Shown: positions 53,259-62,774 of the stretch, in pieces | Layout of the letters: every line of letters begins with the position of its first letter | Numbering within the stretch: position 1 is the stretch's first letter | Origin: Cognatazoarcus halotolerans | Lineage (GTDB): Bacteria; Pseudomonadota; Gammaproteobacteria; Burkholderiales; Rhodocyclaceae | Reading direction: 5' to 3' | Length of the DNA stretch: 64,000 bases | Assembly: GCF_009800965.1 (NCBI RefSeq) | Contig: NZ_WUAF01000010.1 | Location: forward strand, 141,616 to 205,615 | Notes under the pieces: model-generated | What the model was told of the DNA's origin: nothing | What the model saw: the letters and a program-made list of their open reading frames with translations, nothing else | The model's database searches: none | Made by a program: the position numbers and the translations under genes

Positions 53259-54482
53259 TTACGGCCGCCCGCCGGAACGGATGAATGACTTGATCATCGG
53301 CGCGATCTCGGTGCGATAGATTGATCCGTTGAAGATCCCGTAGTGGCCGACGCCCGCCTGGACGTGGTGCCGGTGCAGCGCCTCGGGCAGATTGGGGCAG
53401 AGGCGATGAGCCGCTTCGGTCACGCCGAGGGCGACCATGTCATCGCGTTCGCCCTCGAGCGTGAAGAGGGCGGTATCGGTGATTGCACCGCAATCGACAG
53501 GTTCGCCCCTGTAGTGCATCTCGCCTCTGGGGAGCTGTGGTGTCAGGAATACCCGCTCCAGCGTTTCCAGGTAGAACTCCGCGGTCGCGTCCATCACTGT
53601 CATGTATTCATCGTAGAACTCGCGGTGCCGATTGGCCGCTTCCTCGTTGCCACGGGCAACATCCTTGAAGAAGTTCCAGTGCTTCTTGAGGTGATTGCCG
53701 GGATTCATGGACATGAATGCGCCGATCTGCAGATGACCGGGATAGACTTCACGCCCTGCGCCCGCGTAACCGCTCGGCACCTTGTGGACCGCGAGAGCCT
53801 TCAGGAACCCGAGATTGATGTGGCTGGCGTATCGCGTGAGCGTATTCGGATTCACGGTGATGTCGATGGGGCCCGCAAGCAAGGAAAGCGTCTTCGGTCG
53901 GCAGGGATCCTGCCGGCCGGACATGATTGCGGTGGCGCACAGGGCCTGGACGGTTGCCTGGCAGAGACCGATGACGTGGACGTCCGGGCCGAGGAGCTGG
54001 ATGAACTCGATCAGATAGCCGACGTAGTCTTCAAAGCCGAAACGTCCCGCGGAGAGGGGAATGTCGCGCGCATCCAGCCAGTCGGTGACGTAAACGTCGT
54101 GGTCGGGCAGAAACGCCCGGAAGGTCTCCTTCGAAAGGGTCGCGTGGTGCCCCGACATCGCGGCCACGAAAAGGACCTTGGGCGCCTTGCCTTTCCCGAC
54201 CCGCTCGAAGTGAACGAGATGGCAGAAGGGTTTTTTCAAGGCGACTTTCTCGACGATCGTGATCGTCTCGCCGTCTGCTTCGAAGCTGCCGTAGTCGAAG
54301 GCCTGCTTGTGGTAGGGCTTGATCATTCGCGCGACCGACTCGAGCGCGGCGATCGGAACCCGGCCGAGGGTGGTACGTGCGAGCGGGTTGTAGCGGCTCG
54401 ACAGCACGTCGATCGTGGAGCTGAGCACGGCTTCCATCGGGGCAGCGGCGCTGCGGGTCAGGTCAAGCATGGTGTAGCGCAT
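53259..54482 (-). CDS. phaZ: Intracellular polyhydroxyalkanoate depolymerase
   Basis: The 407-residue product resembles intracellular PHB depolymerases of the Cupriavidus PhaZa1 type, with a cysteine in place of serine in the lipase-like box (GLCQAT, C174). The segments FVAAMSGHHATLSKETFRAF and YVTDWLDARDIPLS are characteristic. It degrades stored polymer in granules. The inner ATG at 54482 has a GAGGA site at a good distance; 54491 is an alternative. It lies downstream of the PHA gene block on the same strand. Confidence 0.9.
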   Translation of the reverse strand: MRYTMLDLTRSAAAPMEAVLSSTIDVLSSRYNPLARTTLGRVPIAALESVARMIKPYHKQAFDYGSFEADGETITIVEKVALKKPFCHLVHFERVGKGKAPKVLFVAAMSGHHATLSKETFRAFLPDHDVYVTDWLDARDIPLSAGRFGFEDYVGYLIEFIQLLGPDVHVIGLCQATVQALCATAIMSGRQDPCRPKTLSLLAGPIDITVNPNTLTRYASHINLGFLKALAVHKVPSGYAGAGREVYPGHLQIGAFMSMNPGNHLKKHWNFFKDVARGNEEAANRHREFYDEYMTVMDATAEFYLETLERVFLTPQLPRGEMHYRGEPVDCGAITDTALFTLEGERDDMVALGVTEAAHRLCPNLPEALHRHHVQAGVGHYGIFNGSIYRTEIAPMIKSFIRSGGRP

Positions 54483-54539
54483 GGATATCATTCCTCGGGA
54501 AGGGGTTGGGTCGGGTTCGTTGTGATGTGGAGTGGCACG

Positions 54540-55778
54540 TCATCTTCCAAAGCTCATGCCAAGTCCGTGAAGGAGAACACCCGCGAGCCCGCCGACCAGG
54601 GTCCCGTTGATGCGGATATATTGCAGGTCCCGGCCGATTTCGGCTTCGAGCTTGTCGGCGACTTCCTTCGCGTCCCAGGTGGCGATCACGTCGGAGATGA
54701 GCCCCGAGATTTCCTGACGGTGGCGTATCAGCAAGGGCTCGATGCCGTCGATGAGCCAGGCTTCGAGCCGGCCACGCAGCGGTGCGTCAGTGGCGATTCC
54801 ATGGCCGATGGCTTGCAGAAGCTCCGCCAGGGCGGTGACCACGAGCGATGAGGGTCGGGCGATGTCTTCGAGCAACAGCGCCTGCAGGTCCTTCCAGACG
54901 ACTTCGTAGTAGCTTTGCGAACGCAGATGTCCGGCAAGGTCACGGACGAGGCCGCGTCCTCGGGCGGCGTATTCGGGAGAAGCCTTGAGATCGTCGATGA
55001 ACGCCTGGGTTGCGGCGTCGAAGCGAGCGCGCATTTCGTGCTGCGGGTTCAAGGCGACCTCGTGAAGCAGGGCAACGATGCCATCGACGAAACGATTGAC
55101 CACGTAGTAGTCGAAGATTCCCGGCGTGTATCTGGACGCTTCGCTGAATTTCTCGCGGATCAGCGCGCGATTCTCGGACAGCCAGGTATCGAGGGTCCGC
55201 AAGCCGTGATCCAGCAGCGCCTGATGTCGGCCGTCGTGGGTCATGATCTCGAGGAACCTGCCCGCAAACGTCGAAATGTCCAGCCGTGCCAGCCAGGGCA
55301 CGATGATCCGGTCGAGAAACCGGCTCACGTCCTTGTCGTCGAGGCGTGCGAGCAGCCCCGGGACGAATTCGCAGGCGGCGCGTGCACAGCGCTGGCTGTT
55401 GCGCGGTGACTGCAGCCAGCGCGCCGTCGTGCCGACCGCGTCCAGACCGGCGAGTTTGCGGGTGAGATTGTGTGGTGTCAGGAAGTTTTCCTGCACAAAG
55501 ATGCCCAGCGCACGGCCGATCTCGTCCTTGTTCCGGGGAATGATGGCGGTATGCGGAACGGGCAGGCCAATGGGATGGCGAAACAGCGCGGTCACGGCGA
55601 ACCAGTCTGCAATGGCACCGATGCTTCCCGCCTCGGCAAAGGCCCTTATCCATGCCAGCCACGGATGGACATTCTCCAGGCTGACCGAGACGATGAAGGT
55701 CGCGAGCATGAACAGCAGCAAAGCGAGTGCGAGCCGCTTCATTTCCTTGCCGCCGGATATGCGGGAGCCGCCGTTCAT
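54540..55778 (-). CDS. DUF445 membrane protein
   Basis: The 412-residue product has one N-terminal membrane helix (LALALLLFMLATFIVSVSL), the DUF445 hallmark GAIADWFAVTALFRHPIGLPVPHTAIIPRNKDEIG split over residues 50-85, a long helical middle and a terminal membrane helix (LVGGLAGVLLHGL). The function of the family is unknown. It overlaps the preceding hydrolase gene by four bases, tying it to the PHA operon. Confidence 0.88.
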   Translation of the reverse strand: MNGGSRISGGKEMKRLALALLLFMLATFIVSVSLENVHPWLAWIRAFAEAGSIGAIADWFAVTALFRHPIGLPVPHTAIIPRNKDEIGRALGIFVQENFLTPHNLTRKLAGLDAVGTTARWLQSPRNSQRCARAACEFVPGLLARLDDKDVSRFLDRIIVPWLARLDISTFAGRFLEIMTHDGRHQALLDHGLRTLDTWLSENRALIREKFSEASRYTPGIFDYYVVNRFVDGIVALLHEVALNPQHEMRARFDAATQAFIDDLKASPEYAARGRGLVRDLAGHLRSQSYYEVVWKDLQALLLEDIARPSSLVVTALAELLQAIGHGIATDAPLRGRLEAWLIDGIEPLLIRHRQEISGLISDVIATWDAKEVADKLEAEIGRDLQYIRINGTLVGGLAGVLLHGLGMSFGR

Positions 55779-56590
55779 GGGCGCGTCAGGAAGCCCAGGG
55801 TGCAGGTTGCCGTTTGCAACGGGCGGGAGAGCAGAAAGCCGTGACCGTCCTCGAGGACGGTAAGCGTGGCGTCGGGAATCAGATTTGCCAGCAGGTATGC
55901 ATTGGCAAGCGGCGCCACCGGATCTTCACTGCCGGCAAGGACCAGGGTGGGTTGCCGCAAGTGCGATAGCCACGGCAGACTGGACCAACCCCAGAGGGCG
56001 AGCAGTTGGGCGATTTGCGTCCACGTGCCCGATGGTGCCAGCCGACCCAGATGTTCAGTCACGCGCTCCGGTTCGCGCAGGAATACGCCGCCAAGAACCC
56101 TCGCACTCATGAATCCCCGTCCGAGCGATCCGGGGAGCATGCCGAGGCCGAGCATCGCGATCAGGGCTGTTGGCGGACCGGGAACCATGAGTACTCCCGG
56201 AGAACTTGCGGCCAGGACCAGGCGACGACAACGGTTCGGATACTGCAGGGCGAACTGCTGGGCAACGAAACCGCCCCAGGATATGCCCATCACATCGATC
56301 GGTTCGGCAAACCCGAGTTCGATCAATACCGTATCCACCTCGCGAACCAGATTCGAGAATCGATAGGGTGGAAAGGGCAGGGCGGCTTCGACGATCGGAG
56401 CGTCGATGACGACAAGCGGCCGCTCATCCAGTGCGGCCACGAAGCCGTCCAGCAATTCCAGGTTGGCGCCAAGACCATTGAAGATCACCAACGGAGGATT
56501 GCCGGCCCGGCCCCGCCGCAGCCCGAGCCGCAGGGCGTACCCGGGCCGGGCGAGCACGTGGATCTGCAGTGGATGCCGGGATGTCGTCAT
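55775..56590 (-). CDS. phaZ: Alpha/beta hydrolase, medium-chain PHA depolymerase type
   Basis: The 271-residue product is an alpha/beta hydrolase with nucleophile S104 in GISWGG, an aspartate in GSEDPVAP and a histidine in EDGHGF. It resembles the PHA depolymerases that accompany medium-chain PHA synthases in Pseudomonas. It starts shortly after the synthase gene. The window therefore encodes two unrelated depolymerases. Confidence 0.85.
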   Translation of the reverse strand: MTTSRHPLQIHVLARPGYALRLGLRRGRAGNPPLVIFNGLGANLELLDGFVAALDERPLVVIDAPIVEAALPFPPYRFSNLVREVDTVLIELGFAEPIDVMGISWGGFVAQQFALQYPNRCRRLVLAASSPGVLMVPGPPTALIAMLGLGMLPGSLGRGFMSARVLGGVFLREPERVTEHLGRLAPSGTWTQIAQLLALWGWSSLPWLSHLRQPTLVLAGSEDPVAPLANAYLLANLIPDATLTVLEDGHGFLLSRPLQTATCTLGFLTRP

Positions 56591-56614
56591 CGGACGGCTC
56601 GGACACCTTGGCCG

Positions 56615-58288
56615 CTAGGCCGCCACCACATAGGTGCCCGGCGCAGGTTCCGCCGGAGGGTGAGCCTTGCTGCCAAGTGCGGCCGGCGCAGCGCGGAGTT
56701 TGCCGGAACGCGCCTTCAACCACTCGCGCCAGTGTTCCCACCAGGTACCCTGGACTGCGGTGGCCCCGGCAAGCCAATCGTCGGCCGTGCCGGCGGTGGC
56801 ACCGTTGGTAAAGTACTTCGCCTTGGGATTGCCGGGTGGATTGATGAGACTCTGGACGTGACCACTCGAGCTGAGCACGAATTCGTTCTTGCCACCCAGG
56901 GTCCGGCTGGTATTGAAGACCCCCTGCCAAGGGGTGATGTGATCGCTGATGCCGGCCAGCACATAGGTGTCGCATTTCACCCGGGACAGATCGATTGGGG
57001 TGTCCAGCATGGTCATCCCGCCGGGCGCGGAGAGCTGATGCTCGGCGAAGATGTCCATCAGCTGGGCGTGGAAGCGCGCGGGGAGACGCGTCGTGTCGTT
57101 GTTCCAGTAAAGCACATCGAAGGCCGGCGGCGGATTGCCCATCAGGTAATTGTTTACCCAATAGTTCCAGACCAGATCATTGGGCCGCATCCACGCGAAC
57201 ACCCGACCCATGTCATGTCCCTCTATGACCCCCCTGGAAGCGGAGTTGGTCTTGGCAAGAGAAACGACCTCGGGGGTTGCAAAGAGGCCGAGCTGGGATT
57301 CCGCCTGGCCATCGAGCACCGCCACCATCATGGTCGCGGCATGAACGAGGGGACGCTCGCTGGCGGCGAGATGACCCAGCATCGCGGCCATCGTCATCGC
57401 ACCGGAACAGGCTCCGTGCAGGTTTACGTCGTCTGCGCCGGTGATTTCCCGTACCGCTTCGATGGCTTCCAGCAGCGCGGAGACGTAGGTTGCCATGTCC
57501 CAGTCGGCTTGATCCGCGGTGGGGTTGCGCCAGCTCACCGTGAAGACCTGGAAACCGCTGCCGACCAGAAATTCGACGATGCTCTTGCCCGGAGCCAGAT
57601 CGAAGATGTAGTACTTGTTGATCTGTGGCGGCACCATGATCTGTGGCCGCGCATGGACCTTCTCGGTGGTAGGCGTGTACTGGATGAGTTCCAGCACGGG
57701 ATTGCGGAAAACCACGGCGCCGGGTGTGGTGGCAAGGTTCTCGCCCACCCTGAACTTGCTCTTGTCCACCTGTGCGGGCATGCCCTTGTTGGTCGCCAGG
57801 TCGGTGAGCATGTTCTTGAGTCCCCGGGCAATGCTGCTGCCCCCGGTATCCACCATCTTCTTCAGTGCCGCGGGGTTGCCGAGCAGCGTGTTGGTGGGCG
57901 CGAAGGCATCGCTGAGCATCGAGACCGCAAAGCGAGCGCGCTCGCGATTCCGGTCATCCAGGGGGATCTGGTCGACCACCTGCCCCAAAGCCTGGGTCCA
58001 CGACAGATAGCCCTGCATGGCGATGCGCAGGAACGGGTTCTGATTCCAGGCGTCGTCCTTGAAACGTTTGTCGCCCGGGGCCGGGGCGATCTCCGAGTTC
58101 CCGGCCAGAACGGCCATGAGATCCCGAGCCAGGCGGGCTTCTTCCTCAAGCAGCACCGCCGAGGTCTTGACCGCCTTGCCGGCCAATTCCCTGGTCTTGT
58201 CGACAGGGCTTCGTGCGGACGCCTTTGCGGTTTCAGGTGCCGGACCGGACGTGGCGCCGGACGCGTCGATCTTTGCTTGTTTTGCCAT
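56615..58288 (-). CDS. phaC: Polyhydroxyalkanoate synthase
   Basis: The 557-residue product polymerises hydroxyacyl-CoA. The catalytic cysteine lies in the lipase-like box HGACSGAM (near 293), with aspartate in ISDHITPW and histidine in SSSGHVQS. The preceding segment QADWDMATYVSALLEAI is typical of PhaC. The MAKQ start at 58288 was used; an ATG at 58312, overlapping the MaoC stop, would add eight residues and couple translation. The assignment to class I or II is open. Confidence 0.93.
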   Translation of the reverse strand: MAKQAKIDASGATSGPAPETAKASARSPVDKTRELAGKAVKTSAVLLEEEARLARDLMAVLAGNSEIAPAPGDKRFKDDAWNQNPFLRIAMQGYLSWTQALGQVVDQIPLDDRNRERARFAVSMLSDAFAPTNTLLGNPAALKKMVDTGGSSIARGLKNMLTDLATNKGMPAQVDKSKFRVGENLATTPGAVVFRNPVLELIQYTPTTEKVHARPQIMVPPQINKYYIFDLAPGKSIVEFLVGSGFQVFTVSWRNPTADQADWDMATYVSALLEAIEAVREITGADDVNLHGACSGAMTMAAMLGHLAASERPLVHAATMMVAVLDGQAESQLGLFATPEVVSLAKTNSASRGVIEGHDMGRVFAWMRPNDLVWNYWVNNYLMGNPPPAFDVLYWNNDTTRLPARFHAQLMDIFAEHQLSAPGGMTMLDTPIDLSRVKCDTYVLAGISDHITPWQGVFNTSRTLGGKNEFVLSSSGHVQSLINPPGNPKAKYFTNGATAGTADDWLAGATAVQGTWWEHWREWLKARSGKLRAAPAALGSKAHPPAEPAPGTYVVAA

Positions 58289-58308
58289 GATGTCTTCGGC
58301 TTCTCCAG

Positions 58309-58770
58309 TCATTCGAAAAGCATGAAGAGCAGATTGGCCGTGAGCGCGGGCTTGGGTTGGCCCTCGATCTCCACCACTGCGCCCATGGTTACCAGGGTTC
58401 GACCCGGGCCTTTGGCCGCCACCGCCTCGACGGTCAGTCGGGTGCGAATCCGCGCATTGACATGCACCGGCGAGATGAAGCGCACGTTCTCCGCGCCACA
58501 ATTGACGGTCTGCCGCGCATTCAACGGCTTCACCAGGATCTCGAGTGCGTGGGGAGCAAGCGTGGAGAGTGTCAGGAAACCGTGGGCGATGGTGCTGCCG
58601 AAAGGGCTTTCACGTTGTGCCCGCTCGGGGTCGACGTGTATCCATTGATGATCGCCCGTGCAGGCGGCAAACGCGTCAATCCGGCTTTGGGGCATCGCTT
58701 CCCATTCCGATACGCCGATCTCCTTGCCGATGAAGTCGGCAAGCGTGCTCATGTTCAAGGATTGTTCCAT
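58309..58770 (-). CDS. MaoC-type enoyl-CoA hydratase, PhaJ-like
   Basis: The 153-residue product has the hot-dog hydratase motif FAACTGDHQWIHVDPERA followed by FGSTIAHGFLTLS, with the catalytic aspartate and histidine in place. An R-specific hydratase would convert enoyl-CoA from fatty-acid oxidation into R-3-hydroxyacyl-CoA, the substrate of the adjacent synthase. It overlaps the possible upstream start of phaC by four bases. Confidence 0.85.
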   Translation of the reverse strand: MEQSLNMSTLADFIGKEIGVSEWEAMPQSRIDAFAACTGDHQWIHVDPERAQRESPFGSTIAHGFLTLSTLAPHALEILVKPLNARQTVNCGAENVRFISPVHVNARIRTRLTVEAVAAKGPGRTLVTMGAVVEIEGQPKPALTANLLFMLFE

Positions 58771-58830
58771 TGAGGACTCCAGGATGTCGTGGGATGGGCC
58801 GCGGCCCCGGGGGCCGCGCCTTGGGCCGGA

Positions 58831-60483
58831 TCAGGCGTTCTCGTACCTGGCTCGCAGGTTCATCTTGTTGATCTTGCCGACGCTGGTCTTGTCGATGGCT
58901 GGCGGGAAGAGCACGTGCTCGGGAATCGCGAACTTGGAAATGTGACCTTCCTCGGCGAATGCCTTCACGTGGGCCTTGATATCCGCCTCGGTCGCCGTGG
59001 CGCCGGATTTCAGCACGACCAGCGCCATCGGGCGCTCGCCCCACTTGGCATCCTTGATGCCGATCACCGCCACCTCGCTCACCGCCGCGTGGCGCGAGAT
59101 GACATCCTCGAGCTCCAGCGACGACACCCATTCGCCGCCGGTCTTGATGACGTCCTTGATCCGGTCGGTGACCTGTAGGTAACCCTCCGGATCGATCACT
59201 CCGATGTCGTTGGTGTGGAGGTAACCTCCGGACCACAGTTCTTCGGACGCGCTCGGGTTCTTGTAATACCCCTGGGTGAGCCATGGAGAGCGCACCACGA
59301 TCTCGCCCGCGGCCTTGCCGTCGTGGGGCAGGTCTTCCATGTTTTCATCGACGATGCGCAGATCCACCAGCGGAATCGGCAGCCCCGTCTTGGTGCGGAT
59401 TTCCAACTCGCGGATCGGATCGCCCATGAGCGGCGTCTTGATCTGTGCCAGGGTCAGGATCGGGCAGGTCTCCGACATCCCGTAGCCGGTGAACAGGTCC
59501 ATCCCCAGGTTGAGCGCGCTCTGGGCAAGGCCCTTGGGCAGGGCCGAGCCGCCGATGATGAGCTTCCAGCCCTTCACGTTGGTGTCGTGGATCGCCGGGT
59601 TGGTGACCAGCATGTGGAGGATGGTGGGGACGCAGTGGGAGAAGGTGACGCCCTCCTGCCGGACCAGGGCAAGCAGGCCGTCCGGCGTGTAGCGACCCGG
59701 ATACACCTGGCGCAGGCCCATCACGGTGGCGATGTAGGGCATGCCCCAAGCGTGAACATGGAACATCGGCGTGATCGGCATGTACACATCGTCGCGATGC
59801 AGCCGTCCCTGTGAGAGCGGGGCGGTCAGACCGGACATGGTGGACAGGGTATGCAGCACCAGTTGCCGGTGACTGAAGAACACACCCTTGGGCAGGCCGG
59901 TGGTACCGGTGGTGTAGAAGGTGGTGGCCCGGGTGTTCTCGTCGAAATCCGGAAAGTCGTAATGAGGCGAAGCGGCATGAAGCAGGGCTTCGTATTCGCC
60001 CGCAAAACCGGCCGGCACTGGGTCGGAAGGAATGTCGCTGATGAAGACGAAGGTCTTGGCCGTCTCGAGCTTGTCCTTGATTTCCTCCAGCACCGGCATG
60101 AACTCCACGTTCACCAGCAGTACCTTTGCCTCGGCGTGGTTGATGGTGTAGAGGATCTGCTCGGGCGACAGACGCACGTTTACGGTCATCAGCACCGCAC
60201 CCATCATGGGAACGGCGAAGTAGCTCTCGAGGTAGCGGTGGCTGTCCCAGTCCATCATTCCGATGGTGTCGCCGGGACGGACGCCGAGCGCGCTCAGGGC
60301 GTTGGCGAGCTGCGCGATACGGTGGTTCAAGGTGCGATAGTTGAACCGCTTGAGATCCCGATAGACGATTTCCTGGTCAGGTGCCACCGCGAGTGGCGTG
60401 TGCAGCAACTGCTTGATCAGCAGCGGATAAGTGTATGCGCTCGGCGTAGGCTGAATGAGATTGTCGGGGTTGATGGTCGTCAT
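58831..60483 (-). CDS. Medium/long-chain acyl-CoA ligase
   Basis: The 550-residue product is an AMP-forming ligase with the P-loop YTTGTTGLPKG (190-200), GYGMSETCP, and DRIKDVIKTGGEWVSSLE near the C-terminus. The sequence is closest in style to AlkK/DmdB-type ligases. It activates fatty acids for the oxidation genes next to it. The inner ATG at 60483 has the better context. Confidence 0.9.
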   Translation of the reverse strand: MTTINPDNLIQPTPSAYTYPLLIKQLLHTPLAVAPDQEIVYRDLKRFNYRTLNHRIAQLANALSALGVRPGDTIGMMDWDSHRYLESYFAVPMMGAVLMTVNVRLSPEQILYTINHAEAKVLLVNVEFMPVLEEIKDKLETAKTFVFISDIPSDPVPAGFAGEYEALLHAASPHYDFPDFDENTRATTFYTTGTTGLPKGVFFSHRQLVLHTLSTMSGLTAPLSQGRLHRDDVYMPITPMFHVHAWGMPYIATVMGLRQVYPGRYTPDGLLALVRQEGVTFSHCVPTILHMLVTNPAIHDTNVKGWKLIIGGSALPKGLAQSALNLGMDLFTGYGMSETCPILTLAQIKTPLMGDPIRELEIRTKTGLPIPLVDLRIVDENMEDLPHDGKAAGEIVVRSPWLTQGYYKNPSASEELWSGGYLHTNDIGVIDPEGYLQVTDRIKDVIKTGGEWVSSLELEDVISRHAAVSEVAVIGIKDAKWGERPMALVVLKSGATATEADIKAHVKAFAEEGHISKFAIPEHVLFPPAIDKTSVGKINKMNLRARYENA

Positions 60484-60535
60484 GATGGTCTCCTCCTGGT
60501 GTTTCTTGTTGGCGCGGTTGAATTTCGTGTGACGC

Positions 60536-62326
60536 TCAGAACTGGTCGGGCGACAGTGCCATGACCGCGGCCGCACCCGCCTGCACGGTCTTGCGCAGCC
60601 CTGCCACCTGGGTCATGAGGTGCTCGGCATAGAAGCGGGCAGTGACGATCTTGGCTTCCAGGAAGCCGCGATCACCGCTACCGTCCTTGATGCGGCGGCT
60701 CGCGATGTCGGCCGAACGGGCCAGCTGCCACCCACCGCACACGATACCCGCGAGCTTGAGGAAGGGCACCGCACCGCCATGGACCGCGCGGATATCGTCT
60801 CCGTAGGTTTCGACGATCCAGTCCACGCAGGCCTGGTACTCATCGATGCCTTCGGCCAGCGCGGTACGAATCACGGCGAGATCGGGACCCGTGGCATCGA
60901 TCTCGGAAACCGTCTTGCGCATCATGTCGAGCACCGCCCGGGCCGTGGCACCGCCCTCGCGGGCAGTCTTGCGACCGACCAGGTCATTGGCCTGGATGCC
61001 CGTCGTGCCCTCGTAGATGGTCAGGATGCGGGCGTCGCGCAGATGCTGGGCCGCACCAGTCTCTTCGATGAAGCCCATCCCGCCGTGAATCTGGATGCCG
61101 AGATTGGCTACATCGATACTGGCTTCGGTGGCCCATCCCTTGTGAATCGGAATCATGTAGTCGACGAAGGCGCGGGCCTGCTGGCGAGCCGCGTCGTCCG
61201 GATCGAGGTGGGCACGGTCGATCGCCGCGCCGACAACATAGGCAACCGCTCGATTGGCCTCGGTCAGGGCGCGCATGGTCATCAACATGCAACGCACGTC
61301 CGGGTGCTGGATGATCGCCACCGACTTGCCGCGCGGGTCCAGCAGATCCTTGCTCTGGATACGTTCCTGCGCATAGCTGCGGGCAAGCTGGTAGGCGCGT
61401 TCCGAAACCGCCACACCTTGCAGCCCGACCGCGTACCTGGCCTCGTTCATCATGATGAACATGTACTCGAGGCCCCGGTTCTCCTCGCCCACCAGGAATC
61501 CGATGGCACCGTCGGCATCGCCGTAGGCGAGCACCGCGGTGGGGCTGGAGTGAATGCCGAGCTTGTGCTCGATCGAGACGCAGCGAACGTCGTTTCGCGC
61601 TCCGAGGCTGCCGTCGGCGTTGACCAGGAACTTCGGTACCACGAACAGAGAGATCCCCTTGACGCCGTCCGGTGCATCCGGCGTCCGGGCGAGCACCAGA
61701 TGGACGATGTTCTCGGCCATGTCGTGCTCGCCGTGGGTAATGAAGATCTTCTGGCCGTAGATCCGGTAGTGGTCACCTTCGGGTACCGCCTTGCTCCTGA
61801 TCAGCCCGAGGTCGGAGCCGGCCTGCGGCTCGGTCAGGTTCATGGTCCCGGTCCATGTTCCCTCGACCATCTTGTGCAGGTAGGTTTCCTTCTGCTCCCG
61901 CGTGCCGCGAAGGAGCAGGGCTTCGATCGCACCGCCGGTCAACAGGGGGCACAGCGAAAAGCCGAGATTGGCACTCATGACCATCTCGAGCACCGGACTG
62001 GCCACCAGTTTCGGCAGGCCCTGGCCACCGAACTCGACCGGAAAATTCAGGCCGTTCCAGCCGCCCTCGACGAACTGCCGATAGGCGTCGGCGAAGCCGT
62101 CGGGGGTGCTGACCGCGCCGTCGTCCCAGCTGCATCCAGCGAAGTCGCCTGGGACGTTGAGCGGCGCGAGGACCTGGCCGCTGAATTTGCTGGCTTCGTC
62201 GAGCACGGCCGTGACCGTGTCGGATGTCGCGTCCTCGCATCCCGGCAGTTGCGAGATGGCCTCAAGGCCGGCCAGCTCGTTCAGCACGAAAAGCATGTCG
62301 GCCATCGGGGCGTTGTAAGTGCTCAT
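60536..62326 (-). CDS. Acyl-CoA dehydrogenase, long form
   Basis: The 596-residue product has the dehydrogenase core (MNLTEPQAGSDLG for FAD/substrate binding, then GGMGFIEETGAAQHLRDARI) plus a C-terminal extension of about 120 residues as in DmdC/FadE-type enzymes. It makes enoyl-CoA for the MaoC hydratase. The start at 62326 follows a GGAGG site (rev. CCTCC). Confidence 0.92.
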   Translation of the reverse strand: MSTYNAPMADMLFVLNELAGLEAISQLPGCEDATSDTVTAVLDEASKFSGQVLAPLNVPGDFAGCSWDDGAVSTPDGFADAYRQFVEGGWNGLNFPVEFGGQGLPKLVASPVLEMVMSANLGFSLCPLLTGGAIEALLLRGTREQKETYLHKMVEGTWTGTMNLTEPQAGSDLGLIRSKAVPEGDHYRIYGQKIFITHGEHDMAENIVHLVLARTPDAPDGVKGISLFVVPKFLVNADGSLGARNDVRCVSIEHKLGIHSSPTAVLAYGDADGAIGFLVGEENRGLEYMFIMMNEARYAVGLQGVAVSERAYQLARSYAQERIQSKDLLDPRGKSVAIIQHPDVRCMLMTMRALTEANRAVAYVVGAAIDRAHLDPDDAARQQARAFVDYMIPIHKGWATEASIDVANLGIQIHGGMGFIEETGAAQHLRDARILTIYEGTTGIQANDLVGRKTAREGGATARAVLDMMRKTVSEIDATGPDLAVIRTALAEGIDEYQACVDWIVETYGDDIRAVHGGAVPFLKLAGIVCGGWQLARSADIASRRIKDGSGDRGFLEAKIVTARFYAEHLMTQVAGLRKTVQAGAAAVMALSPDQF

Positions 62327-62408
62327 TGATTGTATGCCTCCCTAAATGCGTGTTGGATCGATCAGGGCGAACTGCTGACGCAGCGGGACTGCGAAGCGCG
62401 CCTTCTTC

Positions 62409-62420
62409 TAGTACGTACTA
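62409..62420. promoter_or_regulatory. Perfect palindrome upstream of the acyl-CoA dehydrogenase
   Basis: TAGTACGTACTA is a perfect 12-bp palindrome about 85 bases before the dehydrogenase start. It is a good candidate for a dimeric, for example TetR-family, repressor site. No such regulator is in the window. Confidence 0.5.
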
Positions 62421-62691
62421 CCTGTGACATGAAGTCAAGAGCCACCTGCCACTCGGCGATGGCCGCGACCGGAACCACAGATTCGGAGGGAATGCGATCT
62501 CGCAATCCCGGCGTCGGGGACGGTTCGACAAATGCTTTGGTGACGGGTCGGAAAAAATGGTGGCGCCGGTCCCCCATGCGCCACCTGACACCGCCGAACG
62601 AAACACACCAATCCTTGCTGCTAGCGAGCGGCTTCCAGTGACTGAAATCCGCGGCGCCAACCAGCATAGGCAATGCGATCGCGGATTCCAG

Positions 62692-62708
62692 CCCCCCAAA
62701 AGGGGGGT
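62692..62708 (+). terminator. C6-A4-G6 hairpin between thiolase and dehydrogenase genes
   Basis: CCCCCC-AAAA-GGGGGG is followed on the plus strand by TAATTTCTTTTG. It lies 67 bases past the thiolase stop, but the T-rich side faces the plus strand, so termination of the minus-strand thiolase transcript is uncertain. The rest of 62327-62774 holds no supported gene. Confidence 0.45.
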
Positions 62709-62774
62709 AATTTCTTTTGTGCGCCGCACACTTCAAAGGGATGCGTTCGGCATTCGTGCGAGATATCCGTCCGT

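Noticed and set aside
56006..58648. An 880-codon plus-strand frame across the hydrolase and PHA synthase genes
   Set aside because: It is a high-GC antisense shadow. The minus-strand genes contain catalytic motifs and normal starts.
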